NCBI GenBank assembly: GCA_913030605.1
Contig: CAJWEZ010000005.1
Span: 30,945 to 94,944 of the forward strand
Direction of reading: 5' to 3'
DNA from: an uncultured Spirochaeta sp.
GTDB lineage: Bacteria; Spirochaetota; Spirochaetia; DSM-27196; Alkalispirochaetaceae
Length of the DNA stretch: 64,000 bases
The first letter of the stretch is position 1, and each line of letters starts with the position of its first letter. The notes below the pieces were generated by a model. The model was given only the letters and a program-made list of their open reading frames with translations. It was not told where the DNA came from and did not search any database. The position numbers and the translations under genes were made by a program. Below are positions 43,103-52,119 of this stretch, one piece after another.

Positions 43103-44280
43103 GATCGCCCCCTGCCGGGTATCACCCGAACCCGAACGATTCCGTCGATCGCCGTGAGCCGGTCGATCACCGTCTGGTCCACGCCGCTGTCGATATCGAT
43201 GATGTTGTAGGCCAGGTCTCCCCGGTGTCGGTTGAGCATGTCGGAGATGTTGAGTCCTGCCTCCGCCAGAATCGTGGTCACCTGGCCCACCATGTTCGGG
43301 ACGTTGCGGTTTGCCAGGACGATGCGGTCACCACCGTTGCCGTCCATGGCGCAGTCGGGGAGATTCACGCCGTTGCGCACGGTACCGCGCTCGAGATAGT
43401 CCGCGAGCTGTCTCGCCGCCATGATTGCGGAGTTGGTCTCCGCCTCCGGTGTTGACGCTCCCAGGTGCGGAATGGTGATCACTCCGTCCCTGCCGAGCAG
43501 CTCCGGTTCCGGAAAATCGGTCACGTAGCGGGACACCGTCCCCGACTCCATCGCCGCCAGAATCGCGGCGTTATCGACGAGCCCGCCGCGGGCGAAGTTG
43601 AGAATTCGCAGTCCCCGTTTGGCCTTCGACAGCAGGTCGGCGCCGACAAGGCCGCGGGTTGCGTCGTTGAGCGGGGCATGGATCGTCACGTAGTCGACCT
43701 CCGCGATGAGGGCGTCGAGCGTCTCAGCCCGACGCACAGACCGCGAAAGCCCCCACGCGTTCTCCACGGAGAGGTAGGGGTCGTAACCGATGACCTCCAT
43801 CTCCAGCGCCTCGCCGATATTGGCGACCATGACGCCGATCTTGCCCAGGCCGATGACGCCGAGTTTCTTGCCGGCGATCTCCGGTCCCGCGAAGGCGCTC
43901 TTGCCGGATTCCACTTCCTTGGTCACGTCGGCCCCGCCGGCGCTGAGGGATTGAACCCAGTCGTAGCCCTCGACGATGCGGCGACTGGAAAGCATCAGGC
44001 CGGCCACCACCAGCTCCTTCACGCTGTTGGCGTTGGAGCCCGGCGTGTTGAACACGGCGACGCCGGATTCGGTACACCGGTCGAGGGGGATGTTGTTGAC
44101 GCCGGCGCCGGCGCGGGCGATCGCCAGGAGTGAGTCTCCAAAGGCAACCTCGTGGAGCGTGGCGCTCCGGACCAGAATGCCGTCGGGATCGTCGATCTCG
44201 GGGCCCACCTGGTGCCCCCGGTCCTCAAGTATCGCAATCCCTTCCGGGGCGATCTTGTTGTACGTGCGGATGCGTGCCAT
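43099..44280 (-). CDS. serA: D-3-phosphoglycerate dehydrogenase
   Basis: A 393-residue phosphoglycerate dehydrogenase that commits 3-phosphoglycerate to serine synthesis. The NAD-binding motif is [15 protein letters not shown] near residue 142. [18 protein letters not shown] near 228 supplies the conserved Arg, and the catalytic His lies in [13 protein letters not shown] near 280. A C-terminal ACT domain (about 320-390) shows [20 protein letters not shown]. The length equals the short ACT-containing type found in many anaerobes. TAGCCT lies 9 nt before the ATG. A more distant paralogue is encoded at 60207-61433. It overlaps the immunophilin gene, so the pair is co-transcribed. Confidence 0.9.
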   Translation of the reverse strand: MARIRTYNKIAPEGIAILEDRGHQVGPEIDDPDGILVRSATLHEVAFGDSLLAIARAGAGVNNIPLDRCTESGVAVFNTPGSNANSVKELVVAGLMLSSRRIVEGYDWVQSLSAGGADVTKEVESGKSAFAGPEIAGKKLGVIGLGKIGVMVANIGEALEMEVIGYDPYLSVENAWGLSRSVRRAETLDALIAEVDYVTIHAPLNDATRGLVGADLLSKAKRGLRILNFARGGLVDNAAILAAMESGTVSRYVTDFPEPELLGRDGVITIPHLGASTPEAETNSAIMAARQLADYLERGTVRNGVNLPDCAMDGNGGDRIVLANRNVPNMVGQVTTILAEAGLNISDMLNRHRGDLAYNIIDIDSGVDQTVIDRLTAIDGIVRVRVIPGRGRS

Positions 44281-44350
44281 GACGAGCGAAGGCTACACTG
44301 TCCACCCGTCAGTTTCAATGCGCCGGCCTTTTGCGCTATACTCGCGTTCC

Positions 44351-45658
44351 ATGCAGTTTTCGCGATTCGGACGGTCTCTCGGCGGTGATACCGGCATCAT
44401 GGACCTGATGGACGACATGGGGCGGGCGCTCGCCGGGACCGAGAAAAAGTACATGCTCGGTGGTGGGAACCCGGCCCGAATTCCCGAGGTGGAGGCCGTA
44501 TGGCGCCGCCGCCTGCAGGAGCTCCTGGGCGAGGACGGCGCCGTTGAACGCATGCTCGGCAACTACGACACCCCCCAGGGCCAGCCGGCGTTCATCGAGG
44601 CACTGACCGCGCTGCTCAACCGTGAGTTCGGGTGGTCACTGGGACCGGAGAACGTGGCGATCACCAACGGAAGCCAGACTGCCTTCTTCATTCTTCTGAA
44701 CATGCTCAGCGGGCCGGCCGACGACGGCGGTCCCCCGCGGCGGGTTCTGTTTCCGCTGCTGCCGGAGTACATCGGGTACGCCGACCAGGGGCTGGACCCG
44801 GACTGCTTTGTCGCCTGTCGCCCCACGGTCGAACGGATCGACGACCACACCCACAAATACCACATCGATTTCGACGCCGTGGAGGACACGCTCCGAGAGG
44901 CGGGCACCGGCGCGGCGGCGCCGATCGCGGCGATCTGCGTGTCGCGACCGACCAATCCCTCGGGAAACGTACTCACGGACCGTGAGATGCACCGACTGGA
45001 CGAACTGGCGCGGCGCTACGGGGTGCCCCTCATCATCGACAACGCCTACGGCATGCCCTTTCCGCACATCGTGTTCGATGATGTGGTCTCCGGCCCCGCG
45101 CAACCGATGTGGAACGAGAACATCATCCTGGGGATGAGTCTGTCCAAGATCGGTCTGCCCGGCACCCGCACCGGCATCATTATCGGGTCGCGGGAGGTCG
45201 TCTCCACCCTCAGTCGCGCCAACGCGGTGCTCAGCCTCGCCAACACCACCGTAGGACAGGTGCTGGTGGAACCGCTGTTGCGCGACGGGACGCTCCTGGA
45301 CGTCTCACAGTCGGTGATCCGGCCCTTCTATCGAAAAAAAGCGGACGACGCGCACCGCTGGCTCGCCGAGGCCTTCGGTGCCGATGTGCCCTTTTCGCTG
45401 CACCGAACGGAGGGCTCCATCTTCCTGTGGCTCTGGCTCCCGGATCTACCGGTGGCGAGCCGTGAGCTCTACGACCGCCTGAAGGCACGGAACGTGATCG
45501 TCGTGCCCGGGGAGTATTTCTTTTTCGGCGATCCGGACCTCGACACCTGGGATCACTCCCGCCAGTGCATGCGTATCAACTACGGCCAGTCCCCTGAAGA
45601 CGTGCAGACGGGCCTTGGAATCATCGCCGACGAGGTGCGTCGCGTGTGGCGCCGATGA
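44351..45658 (+). CDS. avtA: Valine-pyruvate aminotransferase-like PLP enzyme
   Basis: A 435-residue fold-type I aminotransferase closest by recollection to AvtA (valine-pyruvate transaminase). Features are KYMLGGGNPARIPEVE near residue 34, AITNGSQTAFF near 105, VSRPTNPSGNVLTD near 198, the aspartate-containing LIIDNAYGMPFPH near 228, and the PLP Lys in LGMSLSKIGLPGTRTG near 262. It would make alanine or branched-chain amino acids by amino-group exchange. TATACT lies 8 nt before the ATG with no ribosome binding site, suggesting a leaderless mRNA. Its stop overlaps the start of the next gene, a GGDEF protein, by 4 nt, an unusual pairing. Confidence 0.85.
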   Translation: MQFSRFGRSLGGDTGIMDLMDDMGRALAGTEKKYMLGGGNPARIPEVEAVWRRRLQELLGEDGAVERMLGNYDTPQGQPAFIEALTALLNREFGWSLGPENVAITNGSQTAFFILLNMLSGPADDGGPPRRVLFPLLPEYIGYADQGLDPDCFVACRPTVERIDDHTHKYHIDFDAVEDTLREAGTGAAAPIAAICVSRPTNPSGNVLTDREMHRLDELARRYGVPLIIDNAYGMPFPHIVFDDVVSGPAQPMWNENIILGMSLSKIGLPGTRTGIIIGSREVVSTLSRANAVLSLANTTVGQVLVEPLLRDGTLLDVSQSVIRPFYRKKADDAHRWLAEAFGADVPFSLHRTEGSIFLWLWLPDLPVASRELYDRLKARNVIVVPGEYFFFGDPDLDTWDHSRQCMRINYGQSPEDVQTGLGIIADEVRRVWRR

Positions 45659-46920
45659 GCGGACGACCGCACCGCGACCGAGGATCCTGGGGCGTCGCGT
45701 CCCTGGTGATCGGTCTCCTCTCCGCGTGGGCGATCTGGCGCATGTGGAACGCCGGCGTTGGTGAGGCCGACCCGACCGGTCGCGATCGCATCCTGGTGCT
45801 TATCGGGCTCACCGGCTCACTGGTCACGGCGTGGTTCGGCCGTGCGTCCTACCCGCGGGTGCACAACTTCAAGATCTACGCCCTGAGCATCGGCGTGGGT
45901 GTGGTGTCCCTGATCTCGGTGGTGCTGCTCTTCGGTCTGCCTCTGGTGAGTGATCTCACGGGAAGCGGGGTTCACGCGGCGGCGCTTTTCCTGGGGTACT
46001 CGGCGGTTCTGGCGGTGCTGCTGCTGACGGTGGTGGCACCGGAGTATGTGGGTTATCGGCTCACGGTCCGCCTGACGACGATTCTCGTGACGGCGGTGGT
46101 CGGTGTGTTTGTGGTGGGGCTCCTGCTTCCCGCGGCCCGGGATCTGCTGGCGCGGCAACTGCTGCAACTGCGGGACCTGCAGTCCACGGCGTTCTGGGTG
46201 TTCAGTGCCGTGGGAGTGGCGGTTCTCCTGCTCTCCCTCTTCACCGAAGCCCACAGCTTCGGCATCGGCGGAATTCACGCCGGATCGGTGCTGCTGCTCT
46301 CCCTGGGATGGCTTCCGTCGCGGGGAGATCTGCTGCTGCAGGGGATGGTCCTGGCGTGGATGCCGGTGCTGGTGGCGATCGGGACGCTCAACCACTGGTT
46401 CCAGCGCCTCGAGAACCGCGCCTCCTACGACCCGCTCCTGCGCATTTACAACCGCGGCTGGTGCGACCAGGTGCTGTCGGAGCAGAGTCGGCTCGATACG
46501 CGGCCGCCGCTCGGAATCGCGCTCATCGACCTGGACCATTTCAAGCAGGTCAACGACACCCACGGCCACGACGCAGGTGACACGGTGCTGCAGGAGATCG
46601 CACAGCGAATTCGCATGCACCTGGTGCCCCGTGGGAGTATCGCCCGCTACGGCGGAGAGGAGCTGATCGCCTTCGTGCCCCACGCCGACGAGGCCGAGAT
46701 GCGGGAACTGTTGGAATCTGTGCGAGGGGCGGTCGAGGCAACGCCGGTGCGTCACAAAAAAACGCGGATCCAGGTTACCTGCAGTATCGGTTTCGCGATC
46801 CGTACCGACCGCAGTCAGCCGCTGGCGGCGGTGCTGAAGGCCGCCGACCGCGCGGTGTACGTTGCCAAGGACAAGGGGCGCAACCAGGTCCGTGCCGGAC
46901 GCTTGCGCCGCAAATCGTAG
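45655..46920 (+). CDS. Membrane-bound diguanylate cyclase (GGDEF)
   Basis: A 421-residue protein with about seven or eight hydrophobic helices in the first 245 residues, then a GGDEF domain. The active-site motif is GGEEL in ARYGGEELIAFVP near residue 342, preceded by the metal/substrate motif DLDHFKQVNDTHGHDAGD near 295. GGEEL is a functional variant in many cyclases, so c-di-GMP synthesis from two GTP is likely. The RxxD inhibitory site, if present, is not obvious. ATG 45655 overlaps the avtA stop by 4 nt; an upstream in-frame GTG is less likely. A strong convergent hairpin follows. Confidence 0.87.
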   Translation: MSGRPHRDRGSWGVASLVIGLLSAWAIWRMWNAGVGEADPTGRDRILVLIGLTGSLVTAWFGRASYPRVHNFKIYALSIGVGVVSLISVVLLFGLPLVSDLTGSGVHAAALFLGYSAVLAVLLLTVVAPEYVGYRLTVRLTTILVTAVVGVFVVGLLLPAARDLLARQLLQLRDLQSTAFWVFSAVGVAVLLLSLFTEAHSFGIGGIHAGSVLLLSLGWLPSRGDLLLQGMVLAWMPVLVAIGTLNHWFQRLENRASYDPLLRIYNRGWCDQVLSEQSRLDTRPPLGIALIDLDHFKQVNDTHGHDAGDTVLQEIAQRIRMHLVPRGSIARYGGEELIAFVPHADEAEMRELLESVRGAVEATPVRHKKTRIQVTCSIGFAIRTDRSQPLAAVLKAADRAVYVAKDKGRNQVRAGRLRRKS

Positions 46921-46940
46921 GCGGCGATCCGCCGCCTACG
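46916..46940. terminator. Bidirectional hairpin between the GGDEF gene and rhaD
   Basis: A perfect 11-bp inverted repeat, CGTAGGCGGCG and CGCCGCCTACG with a 3-nt loop, overlaps the GGDEF stop codon and ends just before the convergent aldolase gene. No T-run is present, so termination efficiency is uncertain. Confidence 0.5.
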
Positions 46941-46944
46941 GGGG

Positions 46945-48126
46945 TTACGACCCGGTGCTCTGTTTCTCCCGGAACTTCTCGACTTCCCAGTTGCGGACAA
47001 ACTCGATCTGATCCTGCGGCATGAACTGCGACCCGCCGAAGCTCTCTGCGTAGGCGGCGATTTCCAGGGCGTTGCGGAACAGCAGCCGCGCTACCTCGGT
47101 CTTGCGCTCCGTGGGAGTCACGGCAACCGCGCACCGGCCGCGAATCACGACGATCTTCGGCGGAGCGCCCTCGTCGTGCCAGTAGTCGTGGACGGCATGG
47201 AGTACCTCGGCCTGCAGCGCCTTCGGTGAGTTGATGTGGTCCGGCGCGTCGACCCAGCAGGGTCGGTGCCCGCTGTACACGATATGGTCGGGGCTGAACG
47301 CGGAGGAGACCGGCTCGAGCGCTTCGGCCGATGCGGCACGACGCAGGAGTTCCGGGCTGGAGAACGCGGTCGTGACCGGTCGTTCGAGGGCGCTGCCGTG
47401 GGCGGCGCTCATGTCTGCCAGGGCCCGGGCGACCGCCTCGGCCAGTTCCTGCTGCCGGTTGCTGTCGCGTTCTTCCGGCTCCGATTCCGGGTGCCGCCGG
47501 ACTTCCGCCAGAACGGCGTCACGGATTCGCCCGTGGATCGCGTCGATTTCCTCGGCGGTCTCGGCGGCGACTACCAGGCCGTGGTTCTGCATCACGACGA
47601 TCGCCGGCGTCGCACCGTCGTGGTTCGACCGCCACGCCTCGACGCGGTCCCGCATGTCCTTCGCCAGGGTGTAGCCCGGATCGATCGTCGGAATCCACAG
47701 CGCCTCACCGTTGAGCAGGCGCGCCGTTGCCGCTTCCCCGTCGCGGGCGCAGGTCACGCCGTTGAGGATCGTGGGGTGTGTGTGGACCACGAGACGCTGG
47801 GGAAAGAGCGCGTGCATCAGCGTCTCGACGCTGGGACGCAGCGTACCGGACTGATCAACCCGGGCCGCCATGAGATCCGCCAGCGCCGCGGCCTCCCGGG
47901 CATCCTGTTCGGCGGGGTAGGTATGATCCCATATCTCGTTCAGCCGGCTGCGGTCCATGGCGACGAACTGCTCCGCCGTAATCGTGGACAGCATCGTGCC
48001 CGAGGCCTTGACCCACATCGTGTCGCCGTCCTTGACGGAGGTGTTTCCACCTCCGGCGATGACCCAGTCGTATCCTGCTCCGTATCGCCGCGAAATCGCG
48101 ACGATTTCGTCTACCGCTGTGCTCAT
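46945..48126 (-). CDS. rhaD: Rhamnulose-1-phosphate aldolase-like class II aldolase
   Basis: A 393-residue class II aldolase/adducin-family protein. GGGNTSVKDGDTMWVKASGT (near residue 25) and the zinc-ligand regions VVHTHPTILNGV (near 125) and VMQNHGLVVAAETAEEID (near 190) are visible. It matches the aldolase half of the bifunctional rhamnulose-1-phosphate aldolase/dehydrogenase enzymes but has no C-terminal dehydrogenase domain. It would split rhamnulose 1-phosphate to dihydroxyacetone phosphate and L-lactaldehyde. ATG 48126 has GAGGAG about 5 nt upstream. It lies 31 nt downstream of rhaA on the same strand. Specificity is inferred from that neighbour. Confidence 0.78.
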   Translation of the reverse strand: MSTAVDEIVAISRRYGAGYDWVIAGGGNTSVKDGDTMWVKASGTMLSTITAEQFVAMDRSRLNEIWDHTYPAEQDAREAAALADLMAARVDQSGTLRPSVETLMHALFPQRLVVHTHPTILNGVTCARDGEAATARLLNGEALWIPTIDPGYTLAKDMRDRVEAWRSNHDGATPAIVVMQNHGLVVAAETAEEIDAIHGRIRDAVLAEVRRHPESEPEERDSNRQQELAEAVARALADMSAAHGSALERPVTTAFSSPELLRRAASAEALEPVSSAFSPDHIVYSGHRPCWVDAPDHINSPKALQAEVLHAVHDYWHDEGAPPKIVVIRGRCAVAVTPTERKTEVARLLFRNALEIAAYAESFGGSQFMPQDQIEFVRNWEVEKFREKQSTGS

Positions 48127-48157
48127 GCGTCTCCTCGCTGGCGGGCTTCGTCGTCGG

Positions 48158-49423
48158 CTACGACCGCGACCGAAGCACCTCGTGTTCGTAAGTCTGAACC
48201 TGGTCAAGCCACTGGCGACCAACCGGTACCTCGTGTCGGGCGCAGTACATGTCCCACACGGCGCCGAAGGGCAGCGTCTTGGCCTCCTCCTGGAGTGCCA
48301 GTCGATCGCCCAGGCGTCCCGAGAGCTCCGCGTCCACGATCTGCTGTCGTGGTTCGAGGAGTGCGTACAGCGCCGATTTCAGTGAGGCACGGAGTCCGAT
48401 CACCCACGCGCTGATCCGGTTGATGCTGGCGTCGAAGAAGTCGACCGCCAGGAATACCCGGTTCCAGGCGTCGGCGCGGGCGATCTCCCGCATGATCGCC
48501 GTGGTCTCGGCGTCGAAGAGTACCACATGATCGCTGTCCCAGCGAACCGGTCGCGACACGTGGAGCATGAGTTTCGGGAAAAACGGCAACAGGGCACTGA
48601 TCTTCTCGCTGATCACCTCGGTGGGGTGGTAGTGCCCGGCGTCCATCGTCAGCATGAGCTTGCGGCTCATGGCGTAGGCGATATAGAACTCATGGCTTCC
48701 CACCACGTAGCTCTCGGAGGAAATACCGAACAGTTTGCTCTCCACGGCATCCAGGGTTTCCTCCGGTGCGTACGGGGTTTCGAAGATGCGGTCCAGGGAT
48801 TCGATCAGCAGTTCGCGGTGCGCCAGGCGATCGGCGGGCAGGTCCTTCCACCCGTCGGGCATCCAGAAGTTGTCGGTACACGTACCGCCCTGGGCGCGTC
48901 CCATGGCGGCGCTGATCTCGCGGCACCGTCGGCCGTGCTCGATCCAGAAGTCGCGAACGCCCTTGTCGCGGCTGGCGAGGGTGAACCCGTCGTCGGCCTT
49001 GGGGTGCGAGAAAAACGTCGGGTTAAAGTCCAGGGGCACCCCGAGGTGGTTGGCCCAGTCGATCCAGTTCTGGAAATGGGATACTTCGATCTGGTCACGA
49101 TCCACAGAGACGCCGTCGGCCTCGAGGTACATCGCATGCAGATTGAACCGGTGCGTCCCCGGGATCAGGCGGGAGGCGAACTCGAAGTCCTGACGGATCT
49201 CGTCGCCGGTGCGTGCCTTGCCGGGAAACGACCCCGTTGCCATGATGCCGCCGCCGGTGATTTCGCCGACGCCTTCCAGTCCGCCCACGTCGTCCGCCTG
49301 CCAGCAGTTGATGCTCACGGCGATCTGCTCAAGCCGGTTCAGGGCGGCGTCGGTATCGACCCCCAATTCGCCGTACTGATCGCGGGCGTCCTGGTAGCGC
49401 CGTTCGATGTTTGATTGTGCCAT
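48158..49423 (-). CDS. rhaA: L-rhamnose isomerase
   Basis: A 421-residue L-rhamnose isomerase of the classical RhaA type, converting L-rhamnose to L-rhamnulose with Mn2+. It follows the E. coli enzyme closely over its length. Examples are SINCWQADDVGG near residue 40, MATGSFPGKARTGDEIR near 62, GVPLDFNPTFFSHP near 125, AVESKLFGISSESYVVGS near 210 and LMLTMDAGHYHPTEVISEK near 250. HVSRPVRWDSDHVVLFD (near 285) and VDFFDASINRISAWVIG follow. The ATG at 49423 has a perfect AGGAGG 7 nt upstream. It shares a divergent promoter region with an AraC-type regulator, which carries two AAACC sites 12 bp apart. Confidence 0.95.
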   Translation of the reverse strand: MAQSNIERRYQDARDQYGELGVDTDAALNRLEQIAVSINCWQADDVGGLEGVGEITGGGIMATGSFPGKARTGDEIRQDFEFASRLIPGTHRFNLHAMYLEADGVSVDRDQIEVSHFQNWIDWANHLGVPLDFNPTFFSHPKADDGFTLASRDKGVRDFWIEHGRRCREISAAMGRAQGGTCTDNFWMPDGWKDLPADRLAHRELLIESLDRIFETPYAPEETLDAVESKLFGISSESYVVGSHEFYIAYAMSRKLMLTMDAGHYHPTEVISEKISALLPFFPKLMLHVSRPVRWDSDHVVLFDAETTAIMREIARADAWNRVFLAVDFFDASINRISAWVIGLRASLKSALYALLEPRQQIVDAELSGRLGDRLALQEEAKTLPFGAVWDMYCARHEVPVGRQWLDQVQTYEHEVLRSRS

Positions 49424-49443
49424 CGTGACCTCCTGTCGAATCG

Positions 49444-49466
49444 GGAAACCGATCGGTAAACCTTGG
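49444..49466. promoter_or_regulatory. Candidate AraC-family operator between rhaA and its regulator
   Basis: Two AAACC direct repeats at 49446-49450 and 49458-49462, about one helical turn apart, just upstream of the rhaA leader. The same AAACC core occurs in the second rhamnose divergon at 58487-58540. An AT-rich core (GATATAGTAG, 49475-49484) may hold the overlapping promoters. Confidence 0.4.
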
Positions 49467-49538
49467 GATGGTAGCGATATAGTAGCACGCGCCGCGGGGC
49501 CGGGCGATGGACAAAGGTATCGAATAGATGTACGTTTT

Positions 49539-50528
49539 GTGCACGTGACCGTACCCGTCGGGAACCACGTCCAGTACTTTCTCCCGAGCGCCGAGGTGGC
49601 CCGTCTGCCGCTCCACTGCCTCGACGCCGGTGCTGCGCGAACGCCTCCGGGGCACGGGTATCCCCTCATGCCGGAGCAGCATCCACGCCAGTATCGCACC
49701 GTGGCGGCAGGCGGTCGTCGGCTCGGGGAGTATCAGATCGTCTTTGTGTCCGACGGGCGCGGCTGGTTCGAGCACTCCGACGGCCGGCGCGAGGAGGTCG
49801 CGTCGGGGTCCGTGTTTCTGCTGCGGCCGGGGGACTGGCATCGCTACGCGCCGGACCGCGCGACCGGCTGGCAGGAGTTCTGGATCGGCTTTTCCGGCAC
49901 CGCTGTGGACGAGATATGGCGGACGCTGGGGCTCGGGCGCAGCCGGGTGGTGGCCCTTGGTCCGGCGGCGCAGGAGGATTTGCTGCGGTCCTTCACCCGC
50001 GGGCTGCGACTCTCGGTACAGCCGACACCGCACGAGCAGATCGAACTTGCCGGGATCCTGCAGCAGATGCTTGCACAGATCGCCGGGGCCCTCTCCGCCG
50101 GCGAGATCGACCGCCAGGCCGATCAGCGCTTCGAGCGGGCGCGGGAAATCATGCTCGAACACCTGCGTACCCACGTGGAAACCGCGGACCTCGCCGAACA
50201 GGTCGGATGCAGTCGGTCGACGTTGCACCGCCTCTTCAGTCAGCGGGCGGGGGTGTCCCCGTACCGCTACTATCTGTCATTGAAGATTAACGCCGCAAAA
50301 TGGGAACTGGTGCATACCGACCGGTCGATGAAAGAGATCGGCCGCGAATACGGATTCAGTGACCAGTACCATTTCTCCCGGGTGTTCTTTGCGATCGCCG
50401 GGGTGCGGCCCAGCACGTGGCGGAGCGACCACCGGGTCGACGTCCGCCGCACAGAAAGGACATCCCATGCACACACAGAGCGAATACGACCTGCACCGGC
50501 TGCAGCTGCGCAACCTGCGGATCGATGA
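49539..50528 (+). CDS. AraC-family regulator, probably of rhaA-rhaD
   Basis: A 329-residue AraC/XylS regulator. An N-terminal cupin-like sugar-sensing domain (about residues 1-150, with VFVSDGRGWFEHSDGR and FLLRPGDWHRYAPD) precedes a linker and a C-terminal pair of helix-turn-helix motifs. These are ETADLAEQVGCSRSTLHRLF near 220 and MKEIGREYGFSDQYHFSRVF near 268. It is paralogous to the regulator at 58559-59503. No ATG fits the family N-terminus; GTG at 49539 or 49545 is used, with TAGATG 8 nt before the former. The C-terminal 20-30 residues are Arg/Ala-rich and overlap the next gene by 62 nt. It is divergent from rhaA, the probable target. Confidence 0.82.
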   Translation: MHVTVPVGNHVQYFLPSAEVARLPLHCLDAGAARTPPGHGYPLMPEQHPRQYRTVAAGGRRLGEYQIVFVSDGRGWFEHSDGRREEVASGSVFLLRPGDWHRYAPDRATGWQEFWIGFSGTAVDEIWRTLGLGRSRVVALGPAAQEDLLRSFTRGLRLSVQPTPHEQIELAGILQQMLAQIAGALSAGEIDRQADQRFERAREIMLEHLRTHVETADLAEQVGCSRSTLHRLFSQRAGVSPYRYYLSLKINAAKWELVHTDRSMKEIGREYGFSDQYHFSRVFFAIAGVRPSTWRSDHRVDVRRTERTSHAHTERIRPAPAAAAQPADR

Positions 50529-52023
50529 CTACCCCCAGATCAAGCGTCTCATGGACGTGGTCTACCCCGACCTGGACGGCGCCTGGCCCAAGCAGGTGAT
50601 CGCGTCGCTGATACAGCGCTTTCCGCAGGCGCAGTTCGGCATCGAGGACAACGATCGGATCGTTGCCGTGGCGCTGACCGTGCGGGTGGACTACCAGCGC
50701 TTTTCCACCGCCCACACCTACGAGGAGCTCCTGGAGGGGAGTGACTCCGTGCTGTACAACCCCCACGGCGACGCGATGTACGGACTGGACGTGTTCGTGG
50801 ATCCGGAGTACCGCGGATACCGCCTGGGACGACGCCTGTACGACGCCCGCAAAGAACTGTGCCGTGAAGAGAACTTCAGGGCGATTCTCGCCGGTGGACG
50901 GATTCCCCGGTATCACAGCCATGCGGCGGAGATGAGCCCGCAGGAGTACATCGAAAAGGTCAAGCGTCAGGAGCTCTACGATCCGATTCTGGCGTTTCAG
51001 CTGGCCAACGATTTCCAGGTCAAGCGGGTCCTGGAGGACTACAACCCCGACGACCTCAAATCCCACGGCAACGCAACCCTTCTCGAGTGGGCCAACATCT
51101 TCTACCGGCGCAACCAGCCCGCGCTGGTGAACGCTCCCAAGCGCCACGTCCGCGTGGGCATGGTGCAATGGCAGATGCGACGCGTGGAATCGGTGGAGAT
51201 GCTCCTCGAACAGGTCGAGTTCTTCGTGGACGCGATCGCCGACTACCAGAGCGATTTCTGTGTGTTCCCCGAGTTCTTCAACGCCGCCCTCATGGGCCTC
51301 GGCGACCAGGAGACAAGCGTCGCCGCCGTTCGTCATCTGGCAACCTATACGACCCAGCTGCGGGAGGCGTTGTCGCAGTTCGCCGTGACCTACAACGTGA
51401 ACATCGTCGGGGGCAGCATGCCGGAACTGGACGTGGACGAAAACGGGCGCGAGGCGATGTACAACGTCGCCTACCTGTTTCATCGCGACGGTAAGGTGGA
51501 GGCGCAGTACAAGCTCCACATCACCCCGCAGGAGCGTGCGAGCTGGGTGATGCAGGGCGGCACGGGGCTGCGTGTGTTCGATACCGACGCCGGGAAGATC
51601 GGCATTCTGATCTGCTACGACGTGGAGTTTCCGGAGCTCGCGCGCGTCATGGGCGAGCGGGGGCTGGAGATCCTCTTCGTTCCGTTCTGGACCGACACGA
51701 AAAACGGGTACCTCCGGGTCCGCCGCACCGCCCAGGCCCGGGCGATCGAGAACGAGTGCTACGTGGCGATCACCGGCAGCGTCGGCAACCTGCCGCGGGT
51801 GGACAACGTCGACATCCAGTACAGCCAGTCGGCGGTATTTTCCCCGTCGGACTTCTCGTTCCCCCACGACGCGATCATGGCCGAGAGTACCCCTAACACC
51901 GAGATGACGCTCCTTGTGGACCTGGATTTGGACAAACTCAAGACGCTTCGGCACGAGGGGTCGGTGACGAACTACAAGGACCGCCGTCTGGATCTCTACC
52001 GCGTTGAGTGGATCGGGGACTGA
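50467..52023 (+). CDS. GNAT acetyltransferase-nitrilase (carbon-nitrogen hydrolase) fusion
   Basis: A 518-residue two-domain protein. Residues 1-215 are a GNAT acetyltransferase (LDVFVDPEYRGYRLGRRLY near 103 is the acetyl-CoA pyrophosphate loop). Residues 225-518 are a nitrilase-superfamily hydrolase with the Glu-Lys-Cys triad in CVFPEFFNAAL (near 265), AQYKLHITPQE (near 345) and IGILICYDVEFPE (near 380). Fusions of this kind occur in several bacterial groups and probably modify and hydrolyse an amide metabolite; the substrate is unknown. AGGAC/GAAAGG lies before ATG 50467, which overlaps the AraC gene, so the two are coupled. It lies between the two halves of the rhamnose cluster but has no obvious sugar role. 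Confidence 0.88.
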   Translation: MHTQSEYDLHRLQLRNLRIDDYPQIKRLMDVVYPDLDGAWPKQVIASLIQRFPQAQFGIEDNDRIVAVALTVRVDYQRFSTAHTYEELLEGSDSVLYNPHGDAMYGLDVFVDPEYRGYRLGRRLYDARKELCREENFRAILAGGRIPRYHSHAAEMSPQEYIEKVKRQELYDPILAFQLANDFQVKRVLEDYNPDDLKSHGNATLLEWANIFYRRNQPALVNAPKRHVRVGMVQWQMRRVESVEMLLEQVEFFVDAIADYQSDFCVFPEFFNAALMGLGDQETSVAAVRHLATYTTQLREALSQFAVTYNVNIVGGSMPELDVDENGREAMYNVAYLFHRDGKVEAQYKLHITPQERASWVMQGGTGLRVFDTDAGKIGILICYDVEFPELARVMGERGLEILFVPFWTDTKNGYLRVRRTAQARAIENECYVAITGSVGNLPRVDNVDIQYSQSAVFSPSDFSFPHDAIMAESTPNTEMTLLVDLDLDKLKTLRHEGSVTNYKDRRLDLYRVEWIGD

Positions 52024-52063
52024 CCCGCCGCCACGCACCGGTCACCACAACGCGTCCGACACG

Positions 52064-52094
52064 AAAAAGGGCCACCCGACGGATCGGGTGGCCC
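52064..52094 (-). terminator. Intrinsic terminator of the rhamnose-importer operon
   Basis: On the minus strand a stem of 11 bp (GGGCCACCCGA with TCGGGTGGCCC, 4-nt loop) is followed by TTTTT, 26 nt after the rhaS stop. The plus-strand gene also ends just upstream, so it may serve both directions. Confidence 0.85.
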
Positions 52095-52119
52095 CTGTCA
52101 ACTCATCCGGCGTTCCGGA

